A stretch of 13,048 bases of DNA from CAZPUI01 sp964415525 (GTDB taxonomy: Bacteria; Acidobacteriota; Holophagae; Holophagales; Holophagaceae), in the NCBI GenBank assembly GCA_964415525.1, contig CAYQAS010000114.1:1-13048 (forward strand). The letters are read 5' to 3'. Position numbers and translations under genes: made by a program. The notes beneath the pieces were generated by a model, which was given only the letters and a program-made list of their open reading frames with translations, did no database searches and was not told the origin of the DNA. Shown here in pieces: positions 6,019 to 13,048 of this stretch. Positions within the stretch are counted from its first letter, which is position 1. Each line of letters starts with the position of its first letter.

Positions 6019-7541
6019 CGACCGCAGCCCCCCCCCCGCTTCGCCTCGGCACCGCGCCTCTGTCGCTGGAAGACGCCCTGAGTGTGGCCCGGGGGCGCGC
6101 CGTGACGCTGGACATGGATCCCGCCTTCCGCGCCCGCATCGAGACCTGCGCTGCCTTCCTCGCGAAGCTGCTGGCGGAGGGCGTCGAAGTCTACGGCGTG
6201 AACACCGGCTATGGCGACTCCTGCACCGTGGCGATCCCCGACGACCTGCTGGCGGAACTGCCCCTGCATCTGACCCGTTTCCACGGCGTCGGCTCGGGCC
6301 GTTTCCTGGAGGCGGAAGAGGTCAGGGCGGTGCTGCTGACGCGCCTCGTCTCCCTCTCCCAGGGCCACTCCGCCGTACGCTGGGAGTTGCTGGAAGCCCT
6401 CGTCGGCCTGCTCAACGCGGGCATCCTGCCCCGCATCCCCGCCGAGGGGTCCGTCGGCGCCAGTGGGGATCTCACGCCCCTGTCCTACATGGCCGCCGCG
6501 CTGGTGGGCGAGCGGGAGGTCACGCACGATGGCGTCGTGAAGCCCGCCGCCGGGGCCCTGGCTGAGGCTGGCCTCACGCCGATCCGCCTCGCCCCCAAGG
6601 AAGGCCTCGCCCTGATGAACGGCACGGCGGTCATGACGGGGCTGGCGATCCTCGCCTTCGACCGCGCCCAGCGCCTCACCCGTGTGGCCACACGTCTCAC
6701 CGCCTTCGCCACCGCGGCGCTCCAGAGCAACCGCGCCCACTTCCATCCACGGCTCTTCGAGCTCAAGCCCCACGCGGGCCAGCAGGCTGCCTCCCGGCGC
6801 ATTTGGAATGATCTCGGCGGCTCGGAAACCGGCGAGCCGTTGCGCCTCCAGGACCGCTACTCCATCCGCTGCGCGCCCCACGTCATCGGCGTCCTGGAGG
6901 ACGCCCTGCCCTGGATCCGCCGCGATCTGGAGACGGAACTCAACAGCGCCAACGACAACCCGCTCTTCGACCCGGAAGCGGGCCTGCTCCTGCACGGCGG
7001 CCACTTCTACGGCGGCCATGTGGCCTTCGCCATGGACGCGCTGAAGACCGCCGTGGCCAACGTGGCGGATCTGCTGGACCGCCAGCTCGCCCTGCTCGTG
7101 GACCCGCGCTACAACAACGGCCTGCCCCGCAACCTGAGCGGCGCCACCGGCCCGCGCGCCGTCCTCAACCACGGCCTCAAGGCCGCCCAGATCGCCGCCA
7201 GTGCCTGCACCGCCGAGGCGCTGAAGCTGTGCATGCCCGCCTCCGTCTTCAGCCGCAGCACCGAGTGCCACAACCAGGACAAGGTGAGCATGGGCACCAT
7301 CGCCGCCCGGGACGCCCTGCGGGTGCTGGAGCTGGTGGAGCAGGTGACGGCCATCCATACGCTGGCCACCGTCCAGGCCCTGCGCCTGCGGAGCGAAGCC
7401 GCCACGACGCGCCTCGCACCCGAAGCCCACGCCACCTTCGAAGCGCTTTCGACACGTCTGCCCTTCGTGGAAGAGGACCGCCCCCTGGATGGCGTCCTGC
7501 GGGAACTGGCGGCGGACTTGAAGGAGGGACGGTCGTGGTGA
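6015..7541 (+). CDS. MIO-type aromatic amino acid / histidine ammonia-lyase
   Basis: A 508-residue lyase of the HAL/PAL/TAL family, normal in length. Catalytic Y60 lies in VYGVNTGYGD. The self-cyclising A149-S150-G151 lies in GSVGASGDLTPL and forms the MIO cofactor. N203 is in MNGTA; QDRYSIRCAPH (279-289) and NSANDNPLFDP (310-320) complete the site. The substrate-selectivity pair, S-H in HAL, H-L in R. sphaeroides TAL and F-L in PAL, is F89-H90 in TRFHGVG. The amino acid used is therefore uncertain. The operon argues for deamination of tyrosine or phenylalanine to a cinnamate-type starter, as TAL does in flexirubin clusters; no hut genes are nearby. Codons 5-8 contain a run of ten cytosines. 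ATG 6015 overlaps the dehydratase stop (ATGA). Confidence 0.92.
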   Translation: MTTAAPPPLRLGTAPLSLEDALSVARGRAVTLDMDPAFRARIETCAAFLAKLLAEGVEVYGVNTGYGDSCTVAIPDDLLAELPLHLTRFHGVGSGRFLEAEEVRAVLLTRLVSLSQGHSAVRWELLEALVGLLNAGILPRIPAEGSVGASGDLTPLSYMAAALVGEREVTHDGVVKPAAGALAEAGLTPIRLAPKEGLALMNGTAVMTGLAILAFDRAQRLTRVATRLTAFATAALQSNRAHFHPRLFELKPHAGQQAASRRIWNDLGGSETGEPLRLQDRYSIRCAPHVIGVLEDALPWIRRDLETELNSANDNPLFDPEAGLLLHGGHFYGGHVAFAMDALKTAVANVADLLDRQLALLVDPRYNNGLPRNLSGATGPRAVLNHGLKAAQIAASACTAEALKLCMPASVFSRSTECHNQDKVSMGTIAARDALRVLELVEQVTAIHTLATVQALRLRSEAATTRLAPEAHATFEALSTRLPFVEEDRPLDGVLRELAADLKEGRSW

Positions 7542-7972
7542 AGGTCTTCCTGAGCGCCGAAGTCCCCTTAGAAGTGCCCTTCCACGACGTGGACAGCATG
7601 GGCATCGTGTGGCACGGCCACTACGTGAAATACCTGGAGATCGCCCGCACGGCGCTCCTGCGCCAGATCGGCCTCGACCTGCAGGCCATGCGCGACCACG
7701 GCATCGTCTACCCCATCGCCACCTGCGACCTGAAATACGTGCGCCCCCTGCATTACGGCGACGTCGTGACCGTGCGAGCGGAGCTCCTGGAATACGAGAA
7801 CCGAGTCAAGGTGCGCTATGTCCTCACCTCCAGGGATGGCACCGTGACCACCCGCGCCGAGACGACGCAGGTGGCAGTGGATCTCCAGACCCGGGAGCTC
7901 CGCTTCGACACCCCAGGCTTCCTGCTGGAGGCTATCGAACGGATGGGGCAGGACACGAAAGGCACCGCATGA
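7535..7972 (+). CDS. Acyl-CoA/ACP thioesterase, 4-hydroxybenzoyl-CoA thioesterase (YbgC) family
   Basis: A 145-residue hot-dog thioesterase. The family signature FHDVDSMGIVWHGHYVKYLE (residues 16-35) contains the presumed catalytic D20, with H27 and E35 matching D-x2-G-x-V-x-H-x2-Y-x4-E-x-AR. Homologues (ApeK-like) are regular members of APE clusters and may release or edit the polyene or the aryl starter thioester. The start is GTG 7535, seven bases after AAGGAGG (7521-7527); GTG 7538 is a close alternative. The start overlaps the ammonia-lyase stop by 7 nt, and its own stop overlaps the next gene by 4 nt. Confidence 0.88.
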   Translation: MVKVFLSAEVPLEVPFHDVDSMGIVWHGHYVKYLEIARTALLRQIGLDLQAMRDHGIVYPIATCDLKYVRPLHYGDVVTVRAELLEYENRVKVRYVLTSRDGTVTTRAETTQVAVDLQTRELRFDTPGFLLEAIERMGQDTKGTA

Positions 7973-8562
7973 CGCGCCGAGCCTTTCTCCTGGCCGCGGC
8001 GGCCGTTTTGTCCGCCCAGACGCCCGAGGCCCTCACGGCCCACCTGCGGGCGACGCCCCTGGTGCATGCCGACTTCACACAGACCCGCACCCTGAGCGCC
8101 CTCACGCGGCCCCTGGTGAGCCGGGGCAGCGTCGTGGTGGATCACACCCGGGGCATCCTCTGGCAGGTCAAGCAGCCCTTCGCCCTCACCTTCGTCGTGA
8201 CGCCCAAGGCCGTGCTGGAGGTCGGGCCGGACGGCAAACGCAAGGCCCAGGCGGCGAAGGACGCGCCGATGGTGGCCCAGATGGGACGCATCCTGAAGGC
8301 CCTGGTGGAGGGCCGCTGGAGCGTGCTGGAGGAGTTCTTCACCCTGAAGGCCAGCGGCAGCACCGCCAAGTGGGAGATCCGCCTCACGCCGAAGCCTGTG
8401 GCCGCCAGCTTCCTCAAGGGCGCGACGATCCAGGGTGGCCGGACGCTCGAACGGCTGCGCCTGGAGGAGCCAGGCCGTGACACCAGCGAAGTCGTCTTCA
8501 CGGCCACCCGCACGGACCTGCCCCTGAGCGAGGCCGAGCGGCAGCTGCTCGACCCGAAGTAG
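7969..8562 (+). CDS. LolA-like outer-membrane lipoprotein carrier domain protein
   Basis: A 197-residue exported protein. MTRRAFLLAAAAVLSAQ is a short Sec signal peptide with likely cleavage after A16. The mature part resembles the LolA/LolA-like (DUF4344-type) fold used in APE clusters: LVHADFTQTRTL with the F-x-Q pattern, SRGSVVVDHTRGILWQVKQPFALTFVVTP and later ALVEGRWSVLEEFFTL. LolA proteins ferry lipoproteins, and in this setting perhaps the lipid-linked pigment, across the periplasm. The neighbours are an MMPL exporter and a lipoprotein, forming a three-gene export block as in E. coli ApeL-M-N. The start ATG 7969 overlaps the thioesterase stop. A 7-nt gap separates it from the exporter gene. 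Confidence 0.82.
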   Translation: MTRRAFLLAAAAVLSAQTPEALTAHLRATPLVHADFTQTRTLSALTRPLVSRGSVVVDHTRGILWQVKQPFALTFVVTPKAVLEVGPDGKRKAQAAKDAPMVAQMGRILKALVEGRWSVLEEFFTLKASGSTAKWEIRLTPKPVAASFLKGATIQGGRTLERLRLEEPGRDTSEVVFTATRTDLPLSEAERQLLDPK

Positions 8563-8569
8563 GCCGACC

Positions 8570-10876
8570 ATGCGGATGAGGGGCTGGATCTGGCTGCTCG
8601 TCGTGCTGCTCCTCGGCGGCTATGCCGGGGTGCGGCTTCAGGAGGGCCGCGGGCTGGAGACGGATCTCCTGGCCATGCTCCCCAAGACCGAGCGCAATCC
8701 GGCGGCGGAGCGGGGCGTGCGCGCCCTGGCCCAGGCCATGGGAGATCGGGCGGTGCTGGTGGTGGGCGCGCCGGATCCGCAGCGGGCCAAAGCGGCGGCG
8801 CGACAGCTGGTGTCCCGGCTCGAAGCCTCCCAGGCCTTCGCGAACGTCCAGGGCGAACTTCCAGCGGTAGATCCCGGCCTCGTCCCCCGGTTCTACGCCC
8901 CCTTCCGCCGCCGCCTCCCGGCACCGGGCTTGCCGGAGGCAGAGGGCGCCGAGGCCCTGGCGGCCCGCATCCAGACCCGCCTCACGTCCCCCACCGGCCT
9001 CGGCTTCGGCCTGAATCCCGCGGAAGATCCAGCGGGTCGACTCCAGGCCTTCCTCGCGCAACTGCCTCTCGCCACCAGTCGCCTGGAGCTCCAGGACAAC
9101 CTGTTGGTGATGCCGTCACCCGAAGGCCTCCATGTCCTCGTCACCGCGGGTCTGAAGGGCTCCGCCTTCGATCCGGACGTGCAGGAACGCACCCTGGCGA
9201 CGGTGAGCGAAGCGACCGCCGAACTGCGCCGCTCCTGCCCCGAGGCCACCCTGCTGCGCACGGGCGCCGTCTTCTACGGGGCGGAGGCGCGTCGGACGGC
9301 GGAGCGGGAGATGCGGCTGCTCTCGGGCCTCTCCATGGGCCTCATCGTCCTGCTCTACCTGGCGGTCTTCCGCACTCTGCGGCACCTGGGCCTCGGCATG
9401 ATCTGCGTCGCCGCAGGCCTCATCGCCGCCACCGCCGTCTCGCTCCTCGTTTTTGGCAAGCTCTTCCTCCTCACCCTCGTCTGCGGCATGAGCGTGCTGG
9501 GGGACGCGGTCGACTACTCGTTCCTCTACTTCGCGCACCACCTGGAAATCGGGAAGACCTGGGAGCCGTGGAAGGCCCTGCGCGACCTCCGCAAGCCGCT
9601 GTTCCAGGGGATGGCCACCACCCTGCTCGGGTACGTGGCGCTGCTGCTCGCGCCCTTCCCGGGCCTGCGCCAGATCGCCGTCTTCAGCATGGTGGGGCTC
9701 CTGGGGGCCTTCCTCACGGTGATCCTCGTGTTGCCCGCCTGGCTGAAGCTGCCTGCCCGACCCCAGCCCCGGCTCATGGGAAGCCTGGGTCGGCTGCTCC
9801 ATCGCGCCCAGGACGCGGCCCACGCCCGACGCCTCATGCCCCTGCTGGTGCTCGGCACCGTGCTGCTGGGCGTGCTGGCCCTGCGCGGTCGCACCGACGA
9901 CGCCGTCCAGGGATTGATCCGCCCCTCTCTCACGCTGCAGGCGGAAGAAGCGAAGATCCGCAGCCTCATGGGCATCTCCAACCAGGGCCTCTTCTACCTG
10001 GTGGAGGGGCGCGACGCGGACGAGGTGCTGGCGCGGGAGGAAGCCCTCAGGTCCCGGCTCCTTCCACTGTTGGAGGCCCAGGAGTTGGATGGCGTACAGG
10101 CCCTCTCCAGCTTCGTGCCCAGCGCCGCCACCCAGGTCCGCACCCTGGAGGCCCGCCAACGTGAGCTCCCCGCCCTCGAAGCCGCCTTGCGCGTGGTGGG
10201 CTTCCGCCCCGACGTGATCGCCCAACAGAAGGACGACCTCGCCGCGAGCCGCCCCCTGACCCTGAAGGCCTTCCTGGAGGCGCCCTTCGCCACGCCCTAT
10301 CGCATGCACTGGCTCGGAAAGACGGATCGCGGCGTTGCCTCTCTTGTCCTGCCTCTTGGCCCCGCCACGCCAGAGCGTCTGCGCACAGCGGCCACCGACG
10401 TGCCCGGGGTGGCCCTCGTGGACAAGGCGGGCAGTGTCTCCCGCCTCATGGCCGAGGACCGCCGCCTCGCCAGCTGGGCGCTCCTCGGGGCCATCGCCTT
10501 CGTGGGGGCGCTGCTCGCGATCTGGTATGGCCTGCGCCACGCCTTCTGGCTGCTGGCCCCGGCCCTGGCGGGCATCCTCGCCGCCCTCGCCGGTGCGGCC
10601 ACCTTCGGCATCCCCCTAAGCCTCTTCGCCGTGCTGGCCCTCTTCCTCATCCTCGGCTTCGGGGTGGACTACGCCGTCTTCCTGCGCGGCAGCCGCCTCA
10701 CCGACGCCGCAGGCACCCTGGGCGTCCTGATGGCGGGCGCATCGACCTTCATCAGCTACGGCCTGCTCGCCTTCAGCAGCACGCCAGCGCTCGCAGGCTT
10801 CGGCCTCGTCCTCGGCATCGGCGTCCCCGCCGCCGTGCTCACCAGCTTTCTGGCCCTGAGAGGGACGCGGAGATGA
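8570..10876 (+). CDS. MMPL/RND-family exporter (ApeM-like)
   Basis: A 768-residue inner-membrane transporter with the duplicated RND layout. Each half has one transmembrane helix, a large periplasmic loop and about five further helices. The first helix is residues about 5-20 (WIWLLVVLLLGG). The next group starts near residue 250 and includes LGDAVDYSFLYFAHH (about 310-325). The second half repeats this, with LILGFGVDYAVFLRG near residue 700. The paired intramembrane aspartates in G-D-A-V-D-Y and G-V-D-Y are the expected proton-relay sites. It probably extracts the lipid-anchored polyene from the inner membrane and hands it to the LolA-like protein (inference from APE clusters). ATG 8570 is followed by another in-frame ATG at 8576. 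The stop overlaps the next ATG (ATGA). Confidence 0.9.
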   Translation: MRMRGWIWLLVVLLLGGYAGVRLQEGRGLETDLLAMLPKTERNPAAERGVRALAQAMGDRAVLVVGAPDPQRAKAAARQLVSRLEASQAFANVQGELPAVDPGLVPRFYAPFRRRLPAPGLPEAEGAEALAARIQTRLTSPTGLGFGLNPAEDPAGRLQAFLAQLPLATSRLELQDNLLVMPSPEGLHVLVTAGLKGSAFDPDVQERTLATVSEATAELRRSCPEATLLRTGAVFYGAEARRTAEREMRLLSGLSMGLIVLLYLAVFRTLRHLGLGMICVAAGLIAATAVSLLVFGKLFLLTLVCGMSVLGDAVDYSFLYFAHHLEIGKTWEPWKALRDLRKPLFQGMATTLLGYVALLLAPFPGLRQIAVFSMVGLLGAFLTVILVLPAWLKLPARPQPRLMGSLGRLLHRAQDAAHARRLMPLLVLGTVLLGVLALRGRTDDAVQGLIRPSLTLQAEEAKIRSLMGISNQGLFYLVEGRDADEVLAREEALRSRLLPLLEAQELDGVQALSSFVPSAATQVRTLEARQRELPALEAALRVVGFRPDVIAQQKDDLAASRPLTLKAFLEAPFATPYRMHWLGKTDRGVASLVLPLGPATPERLRTAATDVPGVALVDKAGSVSRLMAEDRRLASWALLGAIAFVGALLAIWYGLRHAFWLLAPALAGILAALAGAATFGIPLSLFAVLALFLILGFGVDYAVFLRGSRLTDAAGTLGVLMAGASTFISYGLLAFSSTPALAGFGLVLGIGVPAAVLTSFLALRGTRR

Positions 10877-11520
10877 GCGCGCGGATGGATCGCGTTCAAA
10901 AATCGCTTCACGAAGGGGACGAAGCAGGACGGAAGGACCCGAAGAAGGCCCCTCGGAGGGGGCGTTTCCGTGCAGCCCATGGCCTCGGGTTCCCGACGCT
11001 GCTCGTGGTCCTTTTCCTGACGGCCTGCCGCCCTCCGGATGCGGTGCCCCTGACGTGGAACCGCTCCTTCCAGCTGCGCCCCCCGGCGACGGGGCCGGTG
11101 CTGTTCGAGAATCAGGCGGTGGAAGTGACCCTGCCGGACGGCCGCATCGAGCGGATGCTGACGACGGTGGAGAATGGGCCCGAGCGATTGGCTGTGGTGG
11201 CGTCCACGGCCCTCGGCCAAACGATCTTCACGGCCACCCTGGCGAAGGGCCGGGCCACGGCGGATCTGCGCCTGCCGATGCCGTCCGGCGTGGATCCGCG
11301 TCTGCTGCTGGCCCTGGTGCAGCTCGCCCAGTGGCCCACCGAGGAAGTCCGCAAGGGCCTCCCCAGCGGCCTGGAACTGCGGGAGGACGGCCCGATGCGC
11401 ATGCTGCTGCGCAAGGGCGCGCCCCTGGTGGTGCTCCGACGCTCCCCAGGCGTGATCGATCTGGACGCGCCGGCCCATGGCCTGAAGGTCCGCATCACCC
11501 GCCTGGAGGAGACCCCATGA
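10873..11520 (+). CDS. Outer-membrane lipoprotein, DUF3261-like (ApeN type)
   Basis: A 215-residue protein with a hydrophobic stretch FPTLLVVLFLTAC whose L-T-A-C is a lipobox; C52 should be acylated. The remainder is a beta-rich domain (VEVTLPDGRIERMLTTVENG, LVVLRRSPGVIDLDAP) with no catalytic motif. Its position after the MMPL gene and before the KS fits the DUF3261 lipoprotein of APE clusters, probably the outer-membrane acceptor. The N-region before the signal helix is unusually long and charged (about 38 residues) and comes from a GAAG-rich segment. No start closer to the helix is available: the only other in-frame ATG is 10885. ATG 10873 is supported by the 4-nt overlap with the exporter stop. 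Confidence 0.78.
   Translation: MSARMDRVQKSLHEGDEAGRKDPKKAPRRGRFRAAHGLGFPTLLVVLFLTACRPPDAVPLTWNRSFQLRPPATGPVLFENQAVEVTLPDGRIERMLTTVENGPERLAVVASTALGQTIFTATLAKGRATADLRLPMPSGVDPRLLLALVQLAQWPTEEVRKGLPSGLELREDGPMRMLLRKGAPLVVLRRSPGVIDLDAPAHGLKVRITRLEETP
10906..10948. repeat. Degenerate GAAG-spaced purine-rich repeat inside the lipoprotein 5' end
   Basis: GAAG occurs at 10912, 10921, 10932 and 10941, giving short units of 9-11 bp of the type CGAAGGGGA, CGAAGCAGGA, CGGAAGGACC, CGAAGAAGG. The base composition (A/G-rich, with an A-run just upstream) is unlike the flanking codons. It resembles the CACGAAGG-type interspersed repeats I recall from intergenic regions of several bacterial phyla; that resemblance is from memory and unverified. 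It is translated as part of the lipoprotein's charged leader. Confidence 0.45.
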
Positions 11521-12692
11521 CGCCTTATCTCTCCGCCCTCGGGATCATCAACGCCCTCGGTCGAGGCAAGGGCGCGGTGGCACCGCGCCTCTTCGCGGGG
11601 GACACCTCCGGCTTGGTGTTGGAGGCGGGCTGGATTCCAGATCGGATGGCCCGGGTGGGCCGCGTGCAGGGGCCGCTGCCGGAGCTGCCAGCCGCCTTCG
11701 CCCGGGACGACTCCCGCAACAACCGGCTGCTGCTGGCGGCGTTGGAGGAGATCCGCGCCGAGGTGGAAGCCGCGATCACGCGCCACGGAAGAAGCCGCAT
11801 CGGCGTCGTGCTGGGCACCAGTACCTCCGGCATGGCTTCGGGTGAGGCGGCGGTGGCGCACCGACTGAAGACCGGGGAGCCCCCAGCGGGCTATCACTAC
11901 CGCCAGCAGGAAATCGGCCGCCCGGCGCCCTTCCTGGCGGAATGCCTGGGCGTCACCGGTCCGGCCCTCACGGTCTCCACCGCCTGCACCTCCAGCGGCC
12001 GGGCCTTGGCCACCGCCTGGAACCTCCTGGAGTCGGATCTGTGCGATGCCGTGGTCTCAGGCGGCGTGGACAGCCTCTCCGGCGTCACCCTCAACGGCTT
12101 CGCGGCCCTCGAAGCCACCACCGCCGAACTCACGAACCCCATGAGCGCGAATCGCCAGGGCATCAACATCGGTGAAGGCGCGGCACTCTTCCTGGTCACG
12201 CGAGAAGAAGCGGCCATTGCGCTGACCTGCCTGGGCGAGAGCTGCGATGCCCACCACATCTCGAGTCCCGACCCCACCGGTGCGGGTCTCATCACCGCCC
12301 TGCAGGGAGCGCTGCGCGGCCACGACGGCGGTCCGGTCTACGTGAACCTCCATGCCACCGCCACCGACAAGAACGACGCCATGGAAGCCCGCGCCATGGC
12401 GGAGGTCTTTCCGGACGGCGTGCACTGCAGCGGCACGAAGCCCCTCACGGGCCACACCCTGGGGGCCGCCGCCGCAACGGAACTGGCCTTCGGGTGGCTC
12501 ACGCTCCATCCCGACTGGAATCCCGAACAGCTGCTGCCGCCCCATCGCTGGGACGGGGTCCGGGACGAAAGCTTCCCAGCCCTCGACCTCGTGCCACCGA
12601 GCACGTCCCGAGGCGCCATCCGCACGGTTCTCAGCAACTCCATGGCCTTCGGCGGCAACAACCTCTGCCTGCGGATCGAGGCGGTGCGCTGA
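11517..12692 (+). CDS. Beta-ketoacyl-ACP synthase (ApeO/FabF-like)
   Basis: A 391-residue thiolase-fold condensing enzyme. It has the Cys-His-His triad: C157 in VSTACTSSGRAL, H279 in NLHATATDKNDAME and H313 in TGHTLGAAAATE. The C-terminal NSMAFGGNN glycine-rich loop is also present. The first histidine motif reads H-A-T rather than the usual H-G-T, a mild departure. It should condense malonyl-ACP with the growing aryl-polyenoyl chain. In the characterised E. coli system ApeO pairs with the KS-like ApeC, encoded here at the other end of the operon. ATG 11517 overlaps the lipoprotein stop (ATGA) and has GGAGGAGA just upstream. It is the last cluster gene visible: the ketoreductase, second dehydratase and second KS that normally follow are replaced by ilvD. 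Confidence 0.93.
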   Translation: MTPYLSALGIINALGRGKGAVAPRLFAGDTSGLVLEAGWIPDRMARVGRVQGPLPELPAAFARDDSRNNRLLLAALEEIRAEVEAAITRHGRSRIGVVLGTSTSGMASGEAAVAHRLKTGEPPAGYHYRQQEIGRPAPFLAECLGVTGPALTVSTACTSSGRALATAWNLLESDLCDAVVSGGVDSLSGVTLNGFAALEATTAELTNPMSANRQGINIGEGAALFLVTREEAAIALTCLGESCDAHHISSPDPTGAGLITALQGALRGHDGGPVYVNLHATATDKNDAMEARAMAEVFPDGVHCSGTKPLTGHTLGAAAATELAFGWLTLHPDWNPEQLLPPHRWDGVRDESFPALDLVPPSTSRGAIRTVLSNSMAFGGNNLCLRIEAVR

Positions 12693-12778
12693 ACGGACTC
12701 ATATCCCCATTGCGGATGCGGCATGGCGGAAGGCCCGAACGAGCGGCCATGATGGTTTGAAGCCTCTCGGGGGTTTCC

Positions 12779-13048
12779 ATGGGTTGTTTCCGTTCTTCCA
12801 CCAGCACACAGGGCCGCCACATGGCGGGCGCGCGGGCGCTCTGGCGCGCCACGGGTATGACGGACGACGATTTCCGCAAGCCCATCGTCGCGGTGGTGAA
12901 CAGCTTCACCCAGTTCGTGCCGGGCCATGTCCACCTGCAGGAAGTCGCGAAGATAGTGGCTTCGGCGGTGCGCGAAGCCGGCGGCGTGCCGCGGGAGTTC
13001 AACACCATCGCCATCGACGACGGCATCGCCATGGGCCACAGCGGCATG
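12779..13048 (+). CDS. ilvD: Dihydroxy-acid dehydratase (3' partial)
   Basis: The first 90 residues of IlvD, the Fe-S enzyme that converts 2,3-dihydroxy-isovalerate and 2,3-dihydroxy-3-methylvalerate to the 2-keto acids of valine and isoleucine synthesis. The segment matches my memory of E. coli IlvD closely: RSSTSTQGRHMAGARALWRA, TGMTDDDF, KPIVAVVNSFTQFVPGHVHL, EFNTIAIDDGIAMGHSGM. The IlvD-type N-terminus distinguishes it from 6-phosphogluconate dehydratase (Edd). ATG 12779 is the only reasonable start, since an in-frame TGA lies at 12758-12760. The ribosome site is weak (GGGGG around 12769-12773). It follows the KS gene after 86 nt and is probably a separate unit. Metal-binding and catalytic cysteines further on are outside the window. 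Confidence 0.96.
   Translation, partial: MGCFRSSTSTQGRHMAGARALWRATGMTDDDFRKPIVAVVNSFTQFVPGHVHLQEVAKIVASAVREAGGVPREFNTIAIDDGIAMGHSGM

Noticed and set aside
4797..7430. Very long open frame on the - strand (877 codons), with other long - strand frames at 3671-5272 and 9116-10540
   Set aside because: These lie antisense to well-supported genes with clear catalytic motifs. Their translations are low-complexity (G/A/R/P-rich) with no recognisable domain, as expected from GC-rich codon bias.
6015..7541. Histidine-utilisation HutH
   Set aside because: The backbone is HAL-like, but the S-H pair is F-H, no hutU/I/G is adjacent, and the gene is coupled by overlaps to pigment-type genes on both sides. 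A biosynthetic lyase fits better, though histidine activity is not excluded.
12716..12760. Fourteen-codon ORF upstream of ilvD as a possible attenuation leader peptide
   Set aside because: It encodes no run of Ile, Val or Leu, has no ribosome site, and lacks clear alternative terminator/antiterminator hairpins.

Overview
The window comes from a GC-rich, Gram-negative bacterium. A lipoprotein signal, a LolA-like carrier and an inner-membrane lipid/pigment exporter all imply an outer membrane. All genes lie on the + strand and are tightly packed. A Holophagae-type Acidobacteriota or a deltaproteobacterial relative would fit, but the sequence does not settle the taxonomy.

Layout. (1) 1-1177: the 3' part of a sigma-54-dependent (NtrC-type) activator, overlapping by one base a MerR-type regulator. 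(2) 1161-1277: a promoter buried in the end of the MerR gene drives a tRNA-Pro(GGG) with encoded CCA. (3) 1267-1614: a perfect tandem duplication of a 174-bp unit. It begins inside the tRNA acceptor stem, so the last 11 nt of the tRNA are repeated at 1441-1451. Each unit carries a terminator-like hairpin, a GC-rich hairpin and a 16-nt inverted copy of the tRNA T-arm. (4) 1676-2302: a stand-alone PAS sensor protein with a C-terminal four-cysteine putative zinc site. (5) 2352-12692: a 12-gene operon, with most junctions overlapping, that looks like an aryl-polyene (APE)/xanthomonadin/flexirubin-type pigment cluster. (6) 12779-end: the 5' part of ilvD (dihydroxy-acid dehydratase).

The operon order is: KS-like chain-length-factor-type protein, PlsC-type acyltransferase, two acyl carrier proteins, AMP-dependent acyl-ACP/CoA ligase, short hot-dog dehydratase, MIO-type aromatic amino acid/histidine ammonia-lyase, YbgC-type thioesterase, LolA-like periplasmic carrier, MMPL/RND exporter, lipoprotein, ketosynthase. 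A likely scheme (inference from the APE literature) has five steps. The ammonia-lyase makes an aryl-acrylate starter. The ligase loads it on an ACP. The KS with its KS-like partner, plus the dehydratase, extend it with malonyl units. The acyltransferase moves the polyene onto a lipid carrier. The exporter, LolA-like protein and lipoprotein move the product to the outer membrane.

The cluster is reduced. No ketoreductase, second dehydratase, second ketosynthase, COG4648-type membrane protein or glycosyl/acyltransferase fusion is present between the KS-like gene and ilvD. The beta-keto reduction must therefore be supplied in trans, or the product differs. Other oddities are a 10-C homopolymer at codons 5-8 of the ammonia-lyase gene, an F-H pair at its selectivity position, and a purine-rich GAAG-repeat segment that lengthens the N-terminus of the lipoprotein.
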